Origin: Bacteroidales bacterium
Lineage (GTDB): Bacteria; Bacteroidota; Bacteroidia; Bacteroidales; UBA932
Length of the DNA: 58,779 bases
Assembly: GCA_024694675.1 (NCBI GenBank)
Contig: JAILJO010000043.1
Span: 1-58,779, forward strand
Direction: 5' to 3'
Below the pieces are notes generated by a model. It ran no database searches. It saw nothing but the letters and a program-made list of their open reading frames with translations, and was not told the origin of the DNA. Both the position numbers and the translations under genes were made by a program. Every line of letters begins with the position of its first letter. The stretch's first letter is position 1. Positions 27,462 to 37,300 of the stretch are shown here, piece by piece.

Positions 27462-29518
27462 CAGTTGGTGTGATAAGAGATTCCAATCTTCTGATAATAA
27501 GGAAGTTCCTTGTCGTTGATAATGCTGTAGAACTTGTTGAAGTCATCCACGAAGGCGGGATCGTCGGAGACGGTGGTGTTTTCCCACACGGGGGAAACGT
27601 TCCAGCCGCGCTCGAAAAGGCCCAGAGCCTTGGGGAAGATGTAGTAGGTGACGTGATCGAAGCAGCGGATGGTCTCCGACCAGAGCTGGCCCTGAACGCC
27701 AATGATGTTTTCCGGTTTCTCAATAGGGGTTTTTCCGTTAGGGGCATCGGCAATCTTCTTAATCTTGCCGTGGTCGTCCCAGCGGACGCTGCGGTACATG
27801 CTGTAAGGGAGGAGGGAGAAGCTGCGGCGCTCGTCCACGAATCCGGCCCAGCTGTGTCCCCTTTCCAGTTTGCTGTCGTTGTAAGCCATGTCAAAATAAG
27901 CGTTGGGGGCCGATGAAATGACCACCGGGATGCCCTGGTTGGCAAACTGGTAAGGCAGCTCTTCCCTGCCGTGAGACACCGTCCAGACGTTGGTGAAACC
28001 AAGGCCTGAAGCCATTTTGGCGGCTGTTTCAGGCTGCAGGTGCTGGACCAGTTCCTGCCATCCGGCCACCTTGACGCCCTTGGCAGCGGCGATGTCCAGG
28101 ACGCGGCCGACGTAGTAGTCCTTGAGACGGTCTACGCTATCCCATCCGTTCTCTTCCATCATCTTCCGGCAGGCGGGAGAACCCTTCCATGCGCCGTCGG
28201 GAACCTCGTCTCCGCCAACGTGGATGATCTCAAGGGGAACGCCGGCCTCGTTGTAAAGGGCTATGAGGCCGTCGAACACGGTTTCCACGAACTTGTAGGT
28301 GGATTCCAGCGCCACGTTGATGGCGTTGTCCGTATAGTCCTGCACGGAGACATACTTTGAAGTATCTTCCGGCTCAGAAAGCAGGCAGGAGGTGTCTCCG
28401 GTGAGTTCCGCCCTCTTTTCCATGGCCTTGATGGCGGCCCTGGAGTGGCCGGGAGTATCGAACTCCGGAATCACGCGGATGTGATGCTCAGCCGCATATT
28501 TTAGGATTTCCACGAAGTCCTTGTGGGAATAGTAGCCGCTGGCTGTGCCGGAAAGGTCCTTACGGTCCAGGGAGGCACTGTAGGTGGGCTGAAGGGCATC
28601 GGGCTCGGAAATGGTGCCGTCTTCGTTGAGCACCGGAAGGCCGCGGAAAGCGCCGTAGGAAGTGAGCTCCGGCAGGGCGTCTATCTCAACGCGCCAGCCT
28701 TCATCGTCACCCATGTGAAGATGGAGGACGTTGGCCTTGTAACGGGACAGCAGGTCGATGAGTTTGAGGAGGCCTTCCTTCCGGGTGAAGTTGCGGCTTA
28801 CGTCCAGCATGAGGCCGCGGTAGGGAAGGTCCGGCCAGTCCTCGATGACCATATCCGCTACCTTTGCGCCAGCCGCGCTTTCACGGATGTTCGCGAGGGT
28901 AATTCCGGCCCAGTACTCTGCGTCGGCATCTGCGACCTCCAGGGAGGCCTTATCGTCCTTGAGAGATATCCTGTACCAGCCTGAAACCTTGCCTTCAACG
29001 GGAACTACGGAGGTCCACTCTGCGGGAACGGCGGTCTCGCCCTCCCCTTTCTCCACGCTCTTCAGGCGGGGAATCATGTCCTCAACGGCAACGTCCACGT
29101 GATTCCACTCGAAGGAATGCTTGGGCTCAGCGGGAAGGTATTCATACTTGACGTCAAGTTTCACCGGGCGCTTTCCTGGCCTTACAAGGAAGAAGGCTTC
29201 CGGCGCGCGGCACTGATTCACCAGGGTGCGGGCCTTGTAGTTCAGGTGGAGGGTCTCGCCTTTGGTATCGGCCTCAGGGATTATCCTGTACAGGGTTCCG
29301 CTCACATGCTCAATCTTGCCCTCAGACCCTTCCAGCATGGTTGTAGGGGTACGGAACTGGCTGAACCAGACATACCAGCCGGTGCCTGCGGGTGGGTTCT
29401 GAATCTCCATGGTAAAATTGGAATATCTCTTGTCCACAGACTCCCCTTCCTTCCAGGAGACTGTGGTGTGTCCGCATGAAACGATTGCGAGCAAAATGAG
29501 AATGATCAGTTTTTTCAT
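27461..29518 (-). CDS. GH20 beta-N-acetylhexosaminidase, lipoprotein
   Basis: 685 residues with lipobox AIVSC (Cys15). An N-terminal beta domain precedes the GH20 domain 2 (to about 225) and the catalytic barrel begins at YRGLMLDVSRNF (about 233). The catalytic pair lies in HVGGDEVP (Asp437-Glu438), with PEFDTPGHSRA upstream. GH20 enzymes remove terminal beta-linked GlcNAc (or GalNAc) by substrate-assisted catalysis, which completes chitooligosaccharide breakdown. It lies 14 bases after the PD40/SPOR gene and overlaps the regulator gene. It is the first locus gene in transcription order. Confidence 0.93.
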   Translation of the reverse strand: MKKLIILILLAIVSCGHTTVSWKEGESVDKRYSNFTMEIQNPPAGTGWYVWFSQFRTPTTMLEGSEGKIEHVSGTLYRIIPEADTKGETLHLNYKARTLVNQCRAPEAFFLVRPGKRPVKLDVKYEYLPAEPKHSFEWNHVDVAVEDMIPRLKSVEKGEGETAVPAEWTSVVPVEGKVSGWYRISLKDDKASLEVADADAEYWAGITLANIRESAAGAKVADMVIEDWPDLPYRGLMLDVSRNFTRKEGLLKLIDLLSRYKANVLHLHMGDDEGWRVEIDALPELTSYGAFRGLPVLNEDGTISEPDALQPTYSASLDRKDLSGTASGYYSHKDFVEILKYAAEHHIRVIPEFDTPGHSRAAIKAMEKRAELTGDTSCLLSEPEDTSKYVSVQDYTDNAINVALESTYKFVETVFDGLIALYNEAGVPLEIIHVGGDEVPDGAWKGSPACRKMMEENGWDSVDRLKDYYVGRVLDIAAAKGVKVAGWQELVQHLQPETAAKMASGLGFTNVWTVSHGREELPYQFANQGIPVVISSAPNAYFDMAYNDSKLERGHSWAGFVDERRSFSLLPYSMYRSVRWDDHGKIKKIADAPNGKTPIEKPENIIGVQGQLWSETIRCFDHVTYYIFPKALGLFERGWNVSPVWENTTVSDDPAFVDDFNKFYSIINDKELPYYQKIGISYHTN

Positions 29519-29532
29519 CGGTTATGTAGTTT

Positions 29533-31053
29533 TTATTGTTGTCCTTCTTCTGCCCTTGCCTGCTGGATGGAGACCTGTCTACCCTCTCTCCAGGCCACGA
29601 TTGTCGCCTCCGGGAAGCCCTGCATCTTCACAATGTTCAGTTCCATGAGGGCGTCCTCATACTTCCGGAAAACGCCCACCGTATACACACGCTTGAGGTT
29701 TGCCGATATCCTTTCGTACACCGGCGACAACCCCTTGAAGTCCTCGATTCCAAGGCGCCTGATGGATGTTGTAAACTGAATCTGGTAGACAAGACCATCG
29801 GGCAGGGTCATGTCCTGGGCCATTCGGCCTATCTTGGAAACGCGGACCGTGCCGCTGCGGTGAGCCTTGGCTACCTTTATCCTGATCCTGGGTCCCAGGA
29901 GGTTCTTGCTGAAGGTATAGCTTCCGCCGGCGCCCACAACCTCCTTGTCCTCACTTCTGGCCGATGACACCACGCCCTCCTTCAGGAAAGCGTCGCTCAG
30001 GAGCTGCTTCTCCAGCTGGACGTCCGACAGCATCCGCCTCAGTTCCGCCAGACGCACCCGGGAAGAATCCCTTTCGTGCCGGGCGATGGAGTCCTTCAGG
30101 GCCAGTTCCTCGCTCACTTTCTGCATGTAGAGGCGGGTGTTGGCCGTTTCCTCGATGCTCTCGGAGAAGGAATCGTGGTCCAGGCGGCCCAGTTCCTGCC
30201 TGGGGCGCATGGAGGCTATACGGACAATGTCTTCGTGGCTGCTCACCACCTTGCGGTCACGCGAGGCGGCATAGTCCACGACATATACGTAGACGCTGTC
30301 CTTGGAACAGTCACGGTTGGAGGCGAAGATGGTGTACTTGCCGTCGTCGGTGTCCACGAGGAGGAAATCGTCACCGGGAGAGTTGAAGGGGAAGCCCATG
30401 TTCTCCGGGTCGCGCCAGGAGGAGGTTTCATCGTCCCAGCGGGAGAAGTAGATGTCGAAGCCGCCCATGCCATAGAGCTCGTCAGAGGCGAAGTAGAGGG
30501 TCTTTCCGTCAGGGGAAAGCATGGGGAAAATCTCGCTTCCCACGGTTGTGAGGGACTCTCCCAGAAGGCGTGGGGCGGTCCAGAGGGTGTCCGTCATATG
30601 GCTTACGAACAGGCTCCTGGTGCCCGCAAAGTCCACTGCACTGAAGATAACGCTCTTGTCTCCCCTGGGGAAATACGTTGGATATCCTTCCAGGGAATCC
30701 AGCGGGTTGGGGCTGGCGTGCCAGCTCTGGGACTTGAGGGGATAGTACTGGAAGAAGTCTTTGCGGGAGAACCTCTGGCGCTCCACCACGTTTGGTTCTG
30801 CGCAGAACTCAGTCATGGTGAGGGCGTTATTGGCCTGCTGGATGCGCTTGAGGAGCATTGCCTGCGTGGCCTCATCCTCCGCGAACTCCGCCGCCTGATA
30901 GTATTTATCTATGGCGTCGTCGAAATAATATCGGTTCCGGAGGCTGTCCGCCTGGTCTACAATCCGCCGTACATTGGCGGGCAGCTCCTGTCCCCGCAGG
31001 GTGATTCCCGCGGAAACAAGCATGAGCAGTATGCAGACCAAAACTTTGCGCAT
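29533..31053 (-). CDS. PD40 beta-propeller envelope protein with a C-terminal SPOR-like domain
   Basis: The start at 31053 (MRKVLVCILLMLVSAG) is preferred because it opens the signal peptide; the product is 506 residues. After a TPR-like helical stretch (DQADSLRNRYYFDDAIDKYYQAAE) come PD40/WD40-like repeats (FPMLSPDGKTLYFASD, GGFDIYFSRWD, YTIFASNRD), a helical region, and a C-terminal 80 residues resembling SPOR (VYQIQFTTS, YTVGVFRKYEDALMELN). SPOR domains bind peptidoglycan stripped of peptides. PD40 proteins of this phylum usually end in OmpA instead. Function unknown; probably periplasmic and wall-associated. It has its own -7 box and is probably not part of the glycan locus, though only 14 bases separate it from GH20. 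Confidence 0.7.
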   Translation of the reverse strand: MRKVLVCILLMLVSAGITLRGQELPANVRRIVDQADSLRNRYYFDDAIDKYYQAAEFAEDEATQAMLLKRIQQANNALTMTEFCAEPNVVERQRFSRKDFFQYYPLKSQSWHASPNPLDSLEGYPTYFPRGDKSVIFSAVDFAGTRSLFVSHMTDTLWTAPRLLGESLTTVGSEIFPMLSPDGKTLYFASDELYGMGGFDIYFSRWDDETSSWRDPENMGFPFNSPGDDFLLVDTDDGKYTIFASNRDCSKDSVYVYVVDYAASRDRKVVSSHEDIVRIASMRPRQELGRLDHDSFSESIEETANTRLYMQKVSEELALKDSIARHERDSSRVRLAELRRMLSDVQLEKQLLSDAFLKEGVVSSARSEDKEVVGAGGSYTFSKNLLGPRIRIKVAKAHRSGTVRVSKIGRMAQDMTLPDGLVYQIQFTTSIRRLGIEDFKGLSPVYERISANLKRVYTVGVFRKYEDALMELNIVKMQGFPEATIVAWREGRQVSIQQARAEEGQQ

Positions 31054-31070
31054 TTTGTGAGTATAGCCTA

Positions 31071-31078
31071 CAAATTTA
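31071..31078 (-). promoter_or_regulatory. -7 promoter element of the PD40/SPOR gene
   Basis: The minus strand reads TAAATTTG, 17 bases before the preferred ATG at 31053. A TTTG lies 14 bases upstream, closer than usual, so only the -7 box is firm. Confidence 0.45.
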
Positions 31079-31183
31079 ACAAATAGTTGTGACAAACTTC
31101 CCTTTATAGGGAAAAATCGTACCGGGCAGAAGGTTTTTGGCGCAAATACTTGAAATCATATGCGGTTTATTGGAAAAAAGTAG

Positions 31184-31191
31184 TAAATTTG
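31184..31191 (+). promoter_or_regulatory. -7 promoter element of secDF
   Basis: TAAATTTG matches TAnnTTTG and faces secDF. The transcript start would be near 31196, giving a leader of about 73 bases, long compared with the other genes here. The spacing to any TTTG upstream is not canonical. Confidence 0.45.
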
Positions 31192-31202
31192 CAGCCTATT
31201 TT

Positions 31203-31236
31203 GCCCTGACGCTCACCGCGCCGGGGTCAAATGGGC
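31203..31236 (+). other. Possible stem-loop in the secDF leader
   Basis: Inside the predicted 5' leader, GCCC (31203-31206) can pair with GGGC (31233-31236) and TGAC (31207-31210) with GTCA (31226-31229), leaving a 3-base bulge and a GC-rich loop. It could be a regulatory leader for the translocase or simply chance; no known riboswitch was recognised. Confidence 0.25.
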
Positions 31237-31268
31237 TGAAATAATTCAAAATTTAAAGATAAACTGAT

Positions 31269-34205
31269 ATGCAAAGCAAAGGTTGGATCCGTCTTGTGGC
31301 TATCCTGCTTGGACTTGCCTCTATCTGGCAGCTCTCCTTCACCGCGGTAACCCGCATCGAAGAGAACAAGGCTAAGAAGGCAGCTCAGGAGCAGGCGCTC
31401 CAATTCGTCGAAACTAACAACGTGGCAGCGGAAGTACGCGAGTTCGTGCTTGACTCCGTCGCCAACATCCGTAACAGGGCCTATGTAGATTCCATCAGCG
31501 CAGAGAAGGTATTCCTCGGATATACCTACAAGAGCGCCAAGGAAAAGGAAATCAACCTGGGTCTGGACCTCAAGGGTGGTATGAACGTCATGCTGCAGGT
31601 GCAGCTGGAGGACCTTGTAAAGGCCCTTTCCGGCAACAGCACAGACCCTGACTTCATCGCCGCCATGGACGAGGCCAAGAAGAATAACGTGAACTCCAGC
31701 GCAGACTTCATCGGCCTGTTCCGCGAGGCCTGGGAGAAAGTTGCTCCCAGCCGCCGCCTGGCAGAGGTCTTCGCAACCTATGAGCTCCGTGACAAGATTT
31801 CCAACGACGCCACCAACGACAAAGTCATCGAGGTCATCCGTGCAGAGGCAAAGAGCGCTGTGGACAATTCCTTCAACGTTCTCCGCAACCGTATCGACCG
31901 CTTCGGCGTCACCCAGCCCAATATCCAGCAGGTAGGTACTTCCGGCAAGATCCTCATCGAACTTCCGGGCGTCAAGGATCCTGAGCGTGTGCGTAAGCTC
32001 CTCCAGGGCACCGCATCCCTCGAATTCTGGCCCACCTTCATGGGTAATGAGGTAGACCTTTATGCAGTGGACGCCCGCGTAAGCGAGATCCTGAACAACA
32101 TTGGCGACAGCACCGCCGTTGCAAATCCGCTGTTCAGCGTTCTCAGCCCCAGCGGCTGGAACAACGCCTGCATAGGTTTTGCACAGGGTATAGACACAGT
32201 TACCGTAAACCGTTACCTGGCTATGGCAGAGGATGTCCTTCCTCAGGGCTTCCGCGGCATGTGGTCCGTAAAGCCTTCAGAGCTTGTCCAGGGCAACAAC
32301 CTCTACGAACTGGTCGCTATCAAGGTTACCTCCCGCGACGGCAAGGCCCCGCTTGACGGCGGTGTCGTGACGGACGCACGCGTTAACTTCAACGGTGCAC
32401 AGCGCGGCGGCAGCGGCGCTCCTTCCGTGTCCATGACCATGAACGCAGAGGGCGCCTCAATCTGGGCCCACCTCACAAAGGAAAACATCGGCAAACAGGT
32501 AGCTATCGTCCTTGACGGTCTTGTGTATTCCTACCCTACCGTGAACACCGAAATCACCGGCGGTTCTTCCGAGATTACCGGTAACTTCGACGTCCAGGAA
32601 GCCGAGGACCTTGCAAACGTCCTCAAATCCGGTAAGCTCCCCGCCCCTGCTACCATCATTCAGGAGCAGGTGGTTGGTCCTACCCTGGGTTCCGCTTCCA
32701 TCAGGGCCGGTCTCATCTCCTTCCTTATCGCTTTCTGCCTGGTGCTCATCTACATGGTGTTCTTCTACCAGGGTGCAGGTCTCATCGCAGACGCAGCACT
32801 GCTCTGCAACGTTCTTCTGCTGTTCGGTGTCCTCGTAAGCTTCGGCGCAGTCCTTACCCTGCCCGGTATCGCCGGTCTGGTCCTGACCCTGGGTATGGCT
32901 GTGGACGCCAACGTGATTATCTATGAGCGCATCAAGGAAGAGATCGCCGCGGGCAAGGGCTTCTCACTGGCCGTTTCCGACGGTTACAAGAACGCTTACT
33001 CCGCAATTATCGACGGTCAGCTCACTACCCTCATCACCGGTATCATCCTCTATATCTTTGGTTCCGGTCCTGTCCAGGGCTTTGCTACCACGCTGATCAT
33101 CGGTATCATCACTTCCGTGCTCACCTCCATCTTCATCACCCGCGTCATCTTCGACGACCGCATCAAGGCCGGCAAGACCGTGGCTCTGTCCAACAATCTC
33201 ACCAGGAACATCCTGAAGAACACCAAGGCAGACTTCATCGGTGCCAAGAAGTGGTCTTACCTCATCTCCGGCGCACTCATCGTGATCTCCATCGCCAGCA
33301 TCGCCTTCAAGGGCTTCAGCTATGGTGTTGACTTCACCGGTGGCCGTACCTATGTTGTACGCTTTGACACTGCCGTCACCGCAGAAGACGTCCGCGCTTC
33401 CGTGGAAGATGTGTTCAAGGCAGCTGCAGAGGCCGAGGGAATTGACCAGTACTCAGTGGAAGTGAAGCAGTTCGGTGGTGACTCCCAGATGAAGATCACC
33501 ACCCAGTACAAGAACGACAATGAGAGCACTGCAGTTGACGCAGAGGTCGAAGGCCTCCTGTTCAACGCCCTCAAGGGCTTCTATGCAGAGGATATCACCC
33601 TTGCAAACTTCACCTCAACGCTGGAGAACCCCAACGGTATCATCTCCTCTGACAAGGTTGGTCCTACCATCGCCCGCGATATCACCCGCAGCGCAGTCAT
33701 AGCAGTTATCCTGGCCCTCATCGCCATCTTCATCTACATCGCAGTGCGATTCAAGGGATGGACCTGGGGCCTCGGCGGTGTGGTCTCACTGGCCCACACG
33801 GCTATCATCGTCATTGGTTTCTTCTCCCTGTTCAACGGTATCCTGCCGTTCAACCTGGATGTTGACCAGACCTTCATTGCGGCTATCCTCACCATCATCG
33901 GTTACGCCATCAACGATAACGTGGTTATCTTCGACCGTATCCGTGAGCAGAGGGGCCTGCACCCGAAGGAAGACTTCCGTACTACGGTGAACACCGCCCT
34001 TAACGCCACCCTCACCCGTACCCTCAACACCTCCGTGTCCACCCTCCTTCCTATGATTGCCATCGCAATCTGGGGCGGTGAGTCCATCAGAGGTCTTGCA
34101 GTGGCCCTGTGCCTGGGTGTTGTCATTGGCACCTACGCATCCATCATGATCGGTACCCCCGTCATGTACGATGCCACCGCAGCAGCAGCCAAGAAGAAGG
34201 CCTAA
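31269..34205 (+). CDS. secDF: SecD-SecF fusion, protein translocase accessory subunit
   Basis: 978 residues. The SecD half starts with a membrane helix near residue 10, the motif INLGLDLKGGMNV, a long periplasmic domain with RNRIDRFGVTQPNI, and membrane helices including the GLVLTLGMAVDANVIIYERI motif. The SecF half carries GVDFTGGRTY and ends with IGYAINDNVVIFDRIREQRG. The fused form is normal in Bacteroidetes. SecDF uses the proton-motive force to complete export through SecYEG. It stands alone between its own promoter and the palindromic elements downstream. Confidence 0.97.
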   Translation: MQSKGWIRLVAILLGLASIWQLSFTAVTRIEENKAKKAAQEQALQFVETNNVAAEVREFVLDSVANIRNRAYVDSISAEKVFLGYTYKSAKEKEINLGLDLKGGMNVMLQVQLEDLVKALSGNSTDPDFIAAMDEAKKNNVNSSADFIGLFREAWEKVAPSRRLAEVFATYELRDKISNDATNDKVIEVIRAEAKSAVDNSFNVLRNRIDRFGVTQPNIQQVGTSGKILIELPGVKDPERVRKLLQGTASLEFWPTFMGNEVDLYAVDARVSEILNNIGDSTAVANPLFSVLSPSGWNNACIGFAQGIDTVTVNRYLAMAEDVLPQGFRGMWSVKPSELVQGNNLYELVAIKVTSRDGKAPLDGGVVTDARVNFNGAQRGGSGAPSVSMTMNAEGASIWAHLTKENIGKQVAIVLDGLVYSYPTVNTEITGGSSEITGNFDVQEAEDLANVLKSGKLPAPATIIQEQVVGPTLGSASIRAGLISFLIAFCLVLIYMVFFYQGAGLIADAALLCNVLLLFGVLVSFGAVLTLPGIAGLVLTLGMAVDANVIIYERIKEEIAAGKGFSLAVSDGYKNAYSAIIDGQLTTLITGIILYIFGSGPVQGFATTLIIGIITSVLTSIFITRVIFDDRIKAGKTVALSNNLTRNILKNTKADFIGAKKWSYLISGALIVISIASIAFKGFSYGVDFTGGRTYVVRFDTAVTAEDVRASVEDVFKAAAEAEGIDQYSVEVKQFGGDSQMKITTQYKNDNESTAVDAEVEGLLFNALKGFYAEDITLANFTSTLENPNGIISSDKVGPTIARDITRSAVIAVILALIAIFIYIAVRFKGWTWGLGGVVSLAHTAIIVIGFFSLFNGILPFNLDVDQTFIAAILTIIGYAINDNVVIFDRIREQRGLHPKEDFRTTVNTALNATLTRTLNTSVSTLLPMIAIAIWGGESIRGLAVALCLGVVIGTYASIMIGTPVMYDATAAAAKKKA

Positions 34206-34210
34206 ACGTC

Positions 34211-34233
34211 ATTCTCGGGCTTGTCCCGGGAAT
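34211..34233. repeat. Palindromic dispersed element after secDF
   Basis: Arms ATTCTCGGG and CCCGGGAAT flank CTTGT, with a single wobble position. The motif (CGTCATTC at the left edge) is of the kind scattered between genes in many bacterial genomes. It lies 6 bases after the secDF stop and has no T-run, so it may help mRNA 3'-end stability without being a classical terminator. Confidence 0.5.
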
Positions 34234-34241
34234 CTAAAAAC

Positions 34242-34280
34242 TATCCGTCCTTGAAAACACCACGTTTTTGAGGACGGATA
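34242..34280. repeat. Hairpin element 1 of a local family (secDF-dnaE gap)
   Basis: TATCCGTCC (34242-34250) pairs with GGACGGATA (34272-34280), and the inner TTGAAAAC and GTTTTTGA extend the stem with two mismatches. The layout TCCTTG-(10 bases)-GTTTTTGAGGA is repeated in element 2 at 34298-34328, so this is a repeat family and not just a terminator. Confidence 0.55.
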
Positions 34281-34297
34281 ACTGTTTTTGGCGGGGT

Positions 34298-34328
34298 CAT
34301 CCTTGTTTTAGGCCTGTTTTTGAGGATG
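34298..34328. repeat. Hairpin element 2 of a local family (secDF-dnaE gap)
   Basis: CATCCT (34298-34303) pairs with AGGATG (34323-34328) around TTGTTTTAGGCCTGTTTTTG. It shares the TCCTTG start and the GTTTTTGAGGA end with element 1, 17 bases upstream, and the preceding GTCATCC and the core TAGGCC with element 3 read in reverse. It lies just before the dnaE promoter. Confidence 0.5.
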
Positions 34329-34350
34329 GGTGGATTTGTTGAAAACTTTA

Positions 34351-34382
34351 TTGTGAAGATTTGGGGAGATTTCTTATCTTTG
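34351..34382 (+). promoter_or_regulatory. dnaE promoter (TTG-N21-TATCTTTG)
   Basis: A -33-like TTG (34351-34353) and a -7 box TATCTTTG (34375-34382) are separated by 21 bases. The -7 box ends 4 bases before the dnaE ATG, so transcription should begin at or next to the start codon, giving a leaderless message. Confidence 0.6.
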
Positions 34383-34386
34383 TTAC

Positions 34387-37300
34387 ATGAGTTTCGTTCA
34401 CCTTCATGTCCATACCCAGTACTCAATTCTGGACGGGCAGTCTTCCATAGAAAACCTTTTCAACCGGGCAGAGGAGCTTGGCATGCCGGCCCTTGCAATT
34501 ACGGACCACGGCAACATGTACGGCGTAAAAGAGTTCTTCAAATTCGCAAAGAAGCACCCGTCCGTAAAGCCCATTATAGGCTGTGAGATCTATGTGTCGA
34601 AGGGTGATCACAGGAAGAAGGAGAAGGGATATTATCACCTCATTCTGCTTGCCAAGAACTATCAAGGCTACCTTAACCTTGTGAAGATTGTCTCAGAGGG
34701 TCATGTGAACGGAATGTACTACAGGCCGCGTGTGAGCCATGAAATCATTGAGAAGTATCACGAGGGACTTATCTGCAGCAGCGCCTGCATAGCGGGAGAG
34801 GTTCCCCGCGCCATCATGGCAAAAGATGATGCAAGGATAGAAGAGGCCATCCTGTGGCACAAGAGGGTGTTTGGGGACGATTACTATCTGGAGGTGATGA
34901 AACACCGCACGGAGGTTCCGGGCCTGGACAACCAGCTGTATGAGGACCAGTGCTACTACACGGAAGAAATCTTCAAGCTGGCGGAAAAGTACGGCATAAA
35001 GGTAATCGCCACAAACGACGCCCACTTTGTCCGCAAGGAAGACGGCCCGGTGCACGACCGCCTTATCTGCCTCACCACCAACGCCTTCATTGACGATCCA
35101 AACCGCCTGCGCTACACTCAGGAGGAGTATATCAAGACTGAGGAACAGATGCTTGAACTGTTCCACGACCACCCGGAAGCCATCTCCAACACCCTTGAAG
35201 TGGCCTCCAAGGTGGAATCCTACTCCATAGACCGTGACCCCGTCCTGCCGGTATTTGATATCGATCCTGCCTTCATGAAGGATATCGACAAGTATCTTGA
35301 GCAGTACAAGGGAATCATTGACGAGGGCCGTAACGACAAGCACGGAACATACCGCGGAGACGGTTTCTGCAATTCTGTCGCGTATCTCTGCCACCTTACG
35401 TATAAAGGTGCGCACGAGCGCTATGGTGAGACTCTAACCCAAGAGCAGGAAGAACGCATAGAATTCGAGCTCAAGACCATCTGCCGAATGGGTTTCCCGG
35501 ACTATTTCCTCATAGTCCAGGACTACATTGCAGCATCCCGCGCCATGGGCTGCATGGTCGGTCCCGGCCGTGGCAGCGCAGCAGGTTCCGTTGTGGCTTA
35601 CTGTCTCAAGATTACCAATCTGGACCCCATCAAGTACCAGCTCCTGTTTGAGCGCTTCCTGAACCCGGACCGTATCTCCATGCCGGATATCGACGTTGAC
35701 TTCGAAGATCTCACCAAGGCCCACGAGTACGTAGAGAAGAAATACGGCGCAGACCACGTTTCCCGCGTGATTACATACGGCACAATGGCCGCCAAGAGTG
35801 CCATCAAGGACGTCGCTCGTATAAGCCACGTGAGCATAGATGAGAGCAACCGCCTCACCAAGATGGTCCCGGACCGTCTAAGTGAGAAGAAAGAAAAAGA
35901 ATATCCCTACAACCCCAAACTGGATGAGCTGAAGCCAGGTTTCAAGGTCGTGGAACATGACGGAAAAGTGTTCCAGAAGGGTATGGAAGACGTTGATGTC
36001 AAGATAACGCTGGCCAATTGCTACCGCCTTGTCCCGGAGTTTATCAACGAGCTCCAGAACGGCCCTGAAATCAACAAAGAGGTCCTAAAATACGCCCAGG
36101 CCCTGGAAGGCAGCGTCCGCCAGGTTGGCATGCACGCGTGCGCAACAATCATCGGCAGGGGAGACCTTACGGATTATCTGCCAATCTGCCTTTCCAAGGA
36201 TAAAGAAACCGGCCTGGATGTACGTACGTCCCAGTATGACGGCCATTACATAGAGGACGTGGGCATGCTCAAAATGGACTTCCTGGGCCTCATTACCCTC
36301 CAGATAATCCACAACTGCATAGACCTTGTCAAGGAGCGTTACGGCATAGATATCGACATTGAAGCTATCCCTATTGACGATAAGGCCACACTTGAGCTCT
36401 ACGGCCGCGGAGACACAACCTCCGTGTTCCAGTTTGAATCCGAGGGCATGAAGCAGTGGCTTCAGCGCCTACGCCCGGAACGCTTTGAGGACCTCATCGC
36501 AATGAACGCCCTCTACAGGCCGGGCCCCATGGACTATATCCCGGATTTCGTTGCCCGTAAACAGGGAGAACAGGCCATAGAATACGACCTCCCGGAAATG
36601 GAGGAATACCTTCAGGACACTTACGGCGTCACGGTCTACCAGGAGCAGGTTATGCTTCTGTCCCAGAAGCTTGCAGGCTTCACCAAAGGTGAGGCAGACA
36701 AGCTCCGCAAGGCCATGGGCAAGAAGCAGATAGACATCCTGAACTCCCTCAAGGACAAGTTCATGAGCGGCGGTATCGCCAACGGTCACCCGGAAAAGGT
36801 CCTGGACAAGATATGGAAAGACTGGGAGAAGTTCGCCCAATACGCCTTCAACAAGTCCCACGCAACCTGTTACGCCTGGGTCAGTTACCAGACCGGCTGG
36901 CTCAAGGCCCACTACCCTTCGGAGTTCTTCGCCTCCTGCCTTGACAGTGCCAAGAGCATGGAAGAAATCGTCAAGATAATGGACGATTGCAAGGGCCACG
37001 ACATCAAGGTTCTGAGCCCGGACGTCAATGAGAGCACAGGCCGCTTCACCGTAAACAAGAACGGTGACGTCCGCTTTGCCCTCAGCTCCATCAAAGGATT
37101 CGGCGCCAACATTGTGGACGCCATTATCAAGGAACGCGACGAAAACGGCTTGTTCACAGATATTTACGACTTCGTGGAACGTATGGCCGGCAGCGTGAAC
37201 CGCAAGAGCTTCGAGTGTCTGGTGAACTCCGGCGCATTCGACAGCTTCGGCCACAAGAGGTCCATGTACTTCCAACCTGGCCGCACCGCGGACATGTTCA

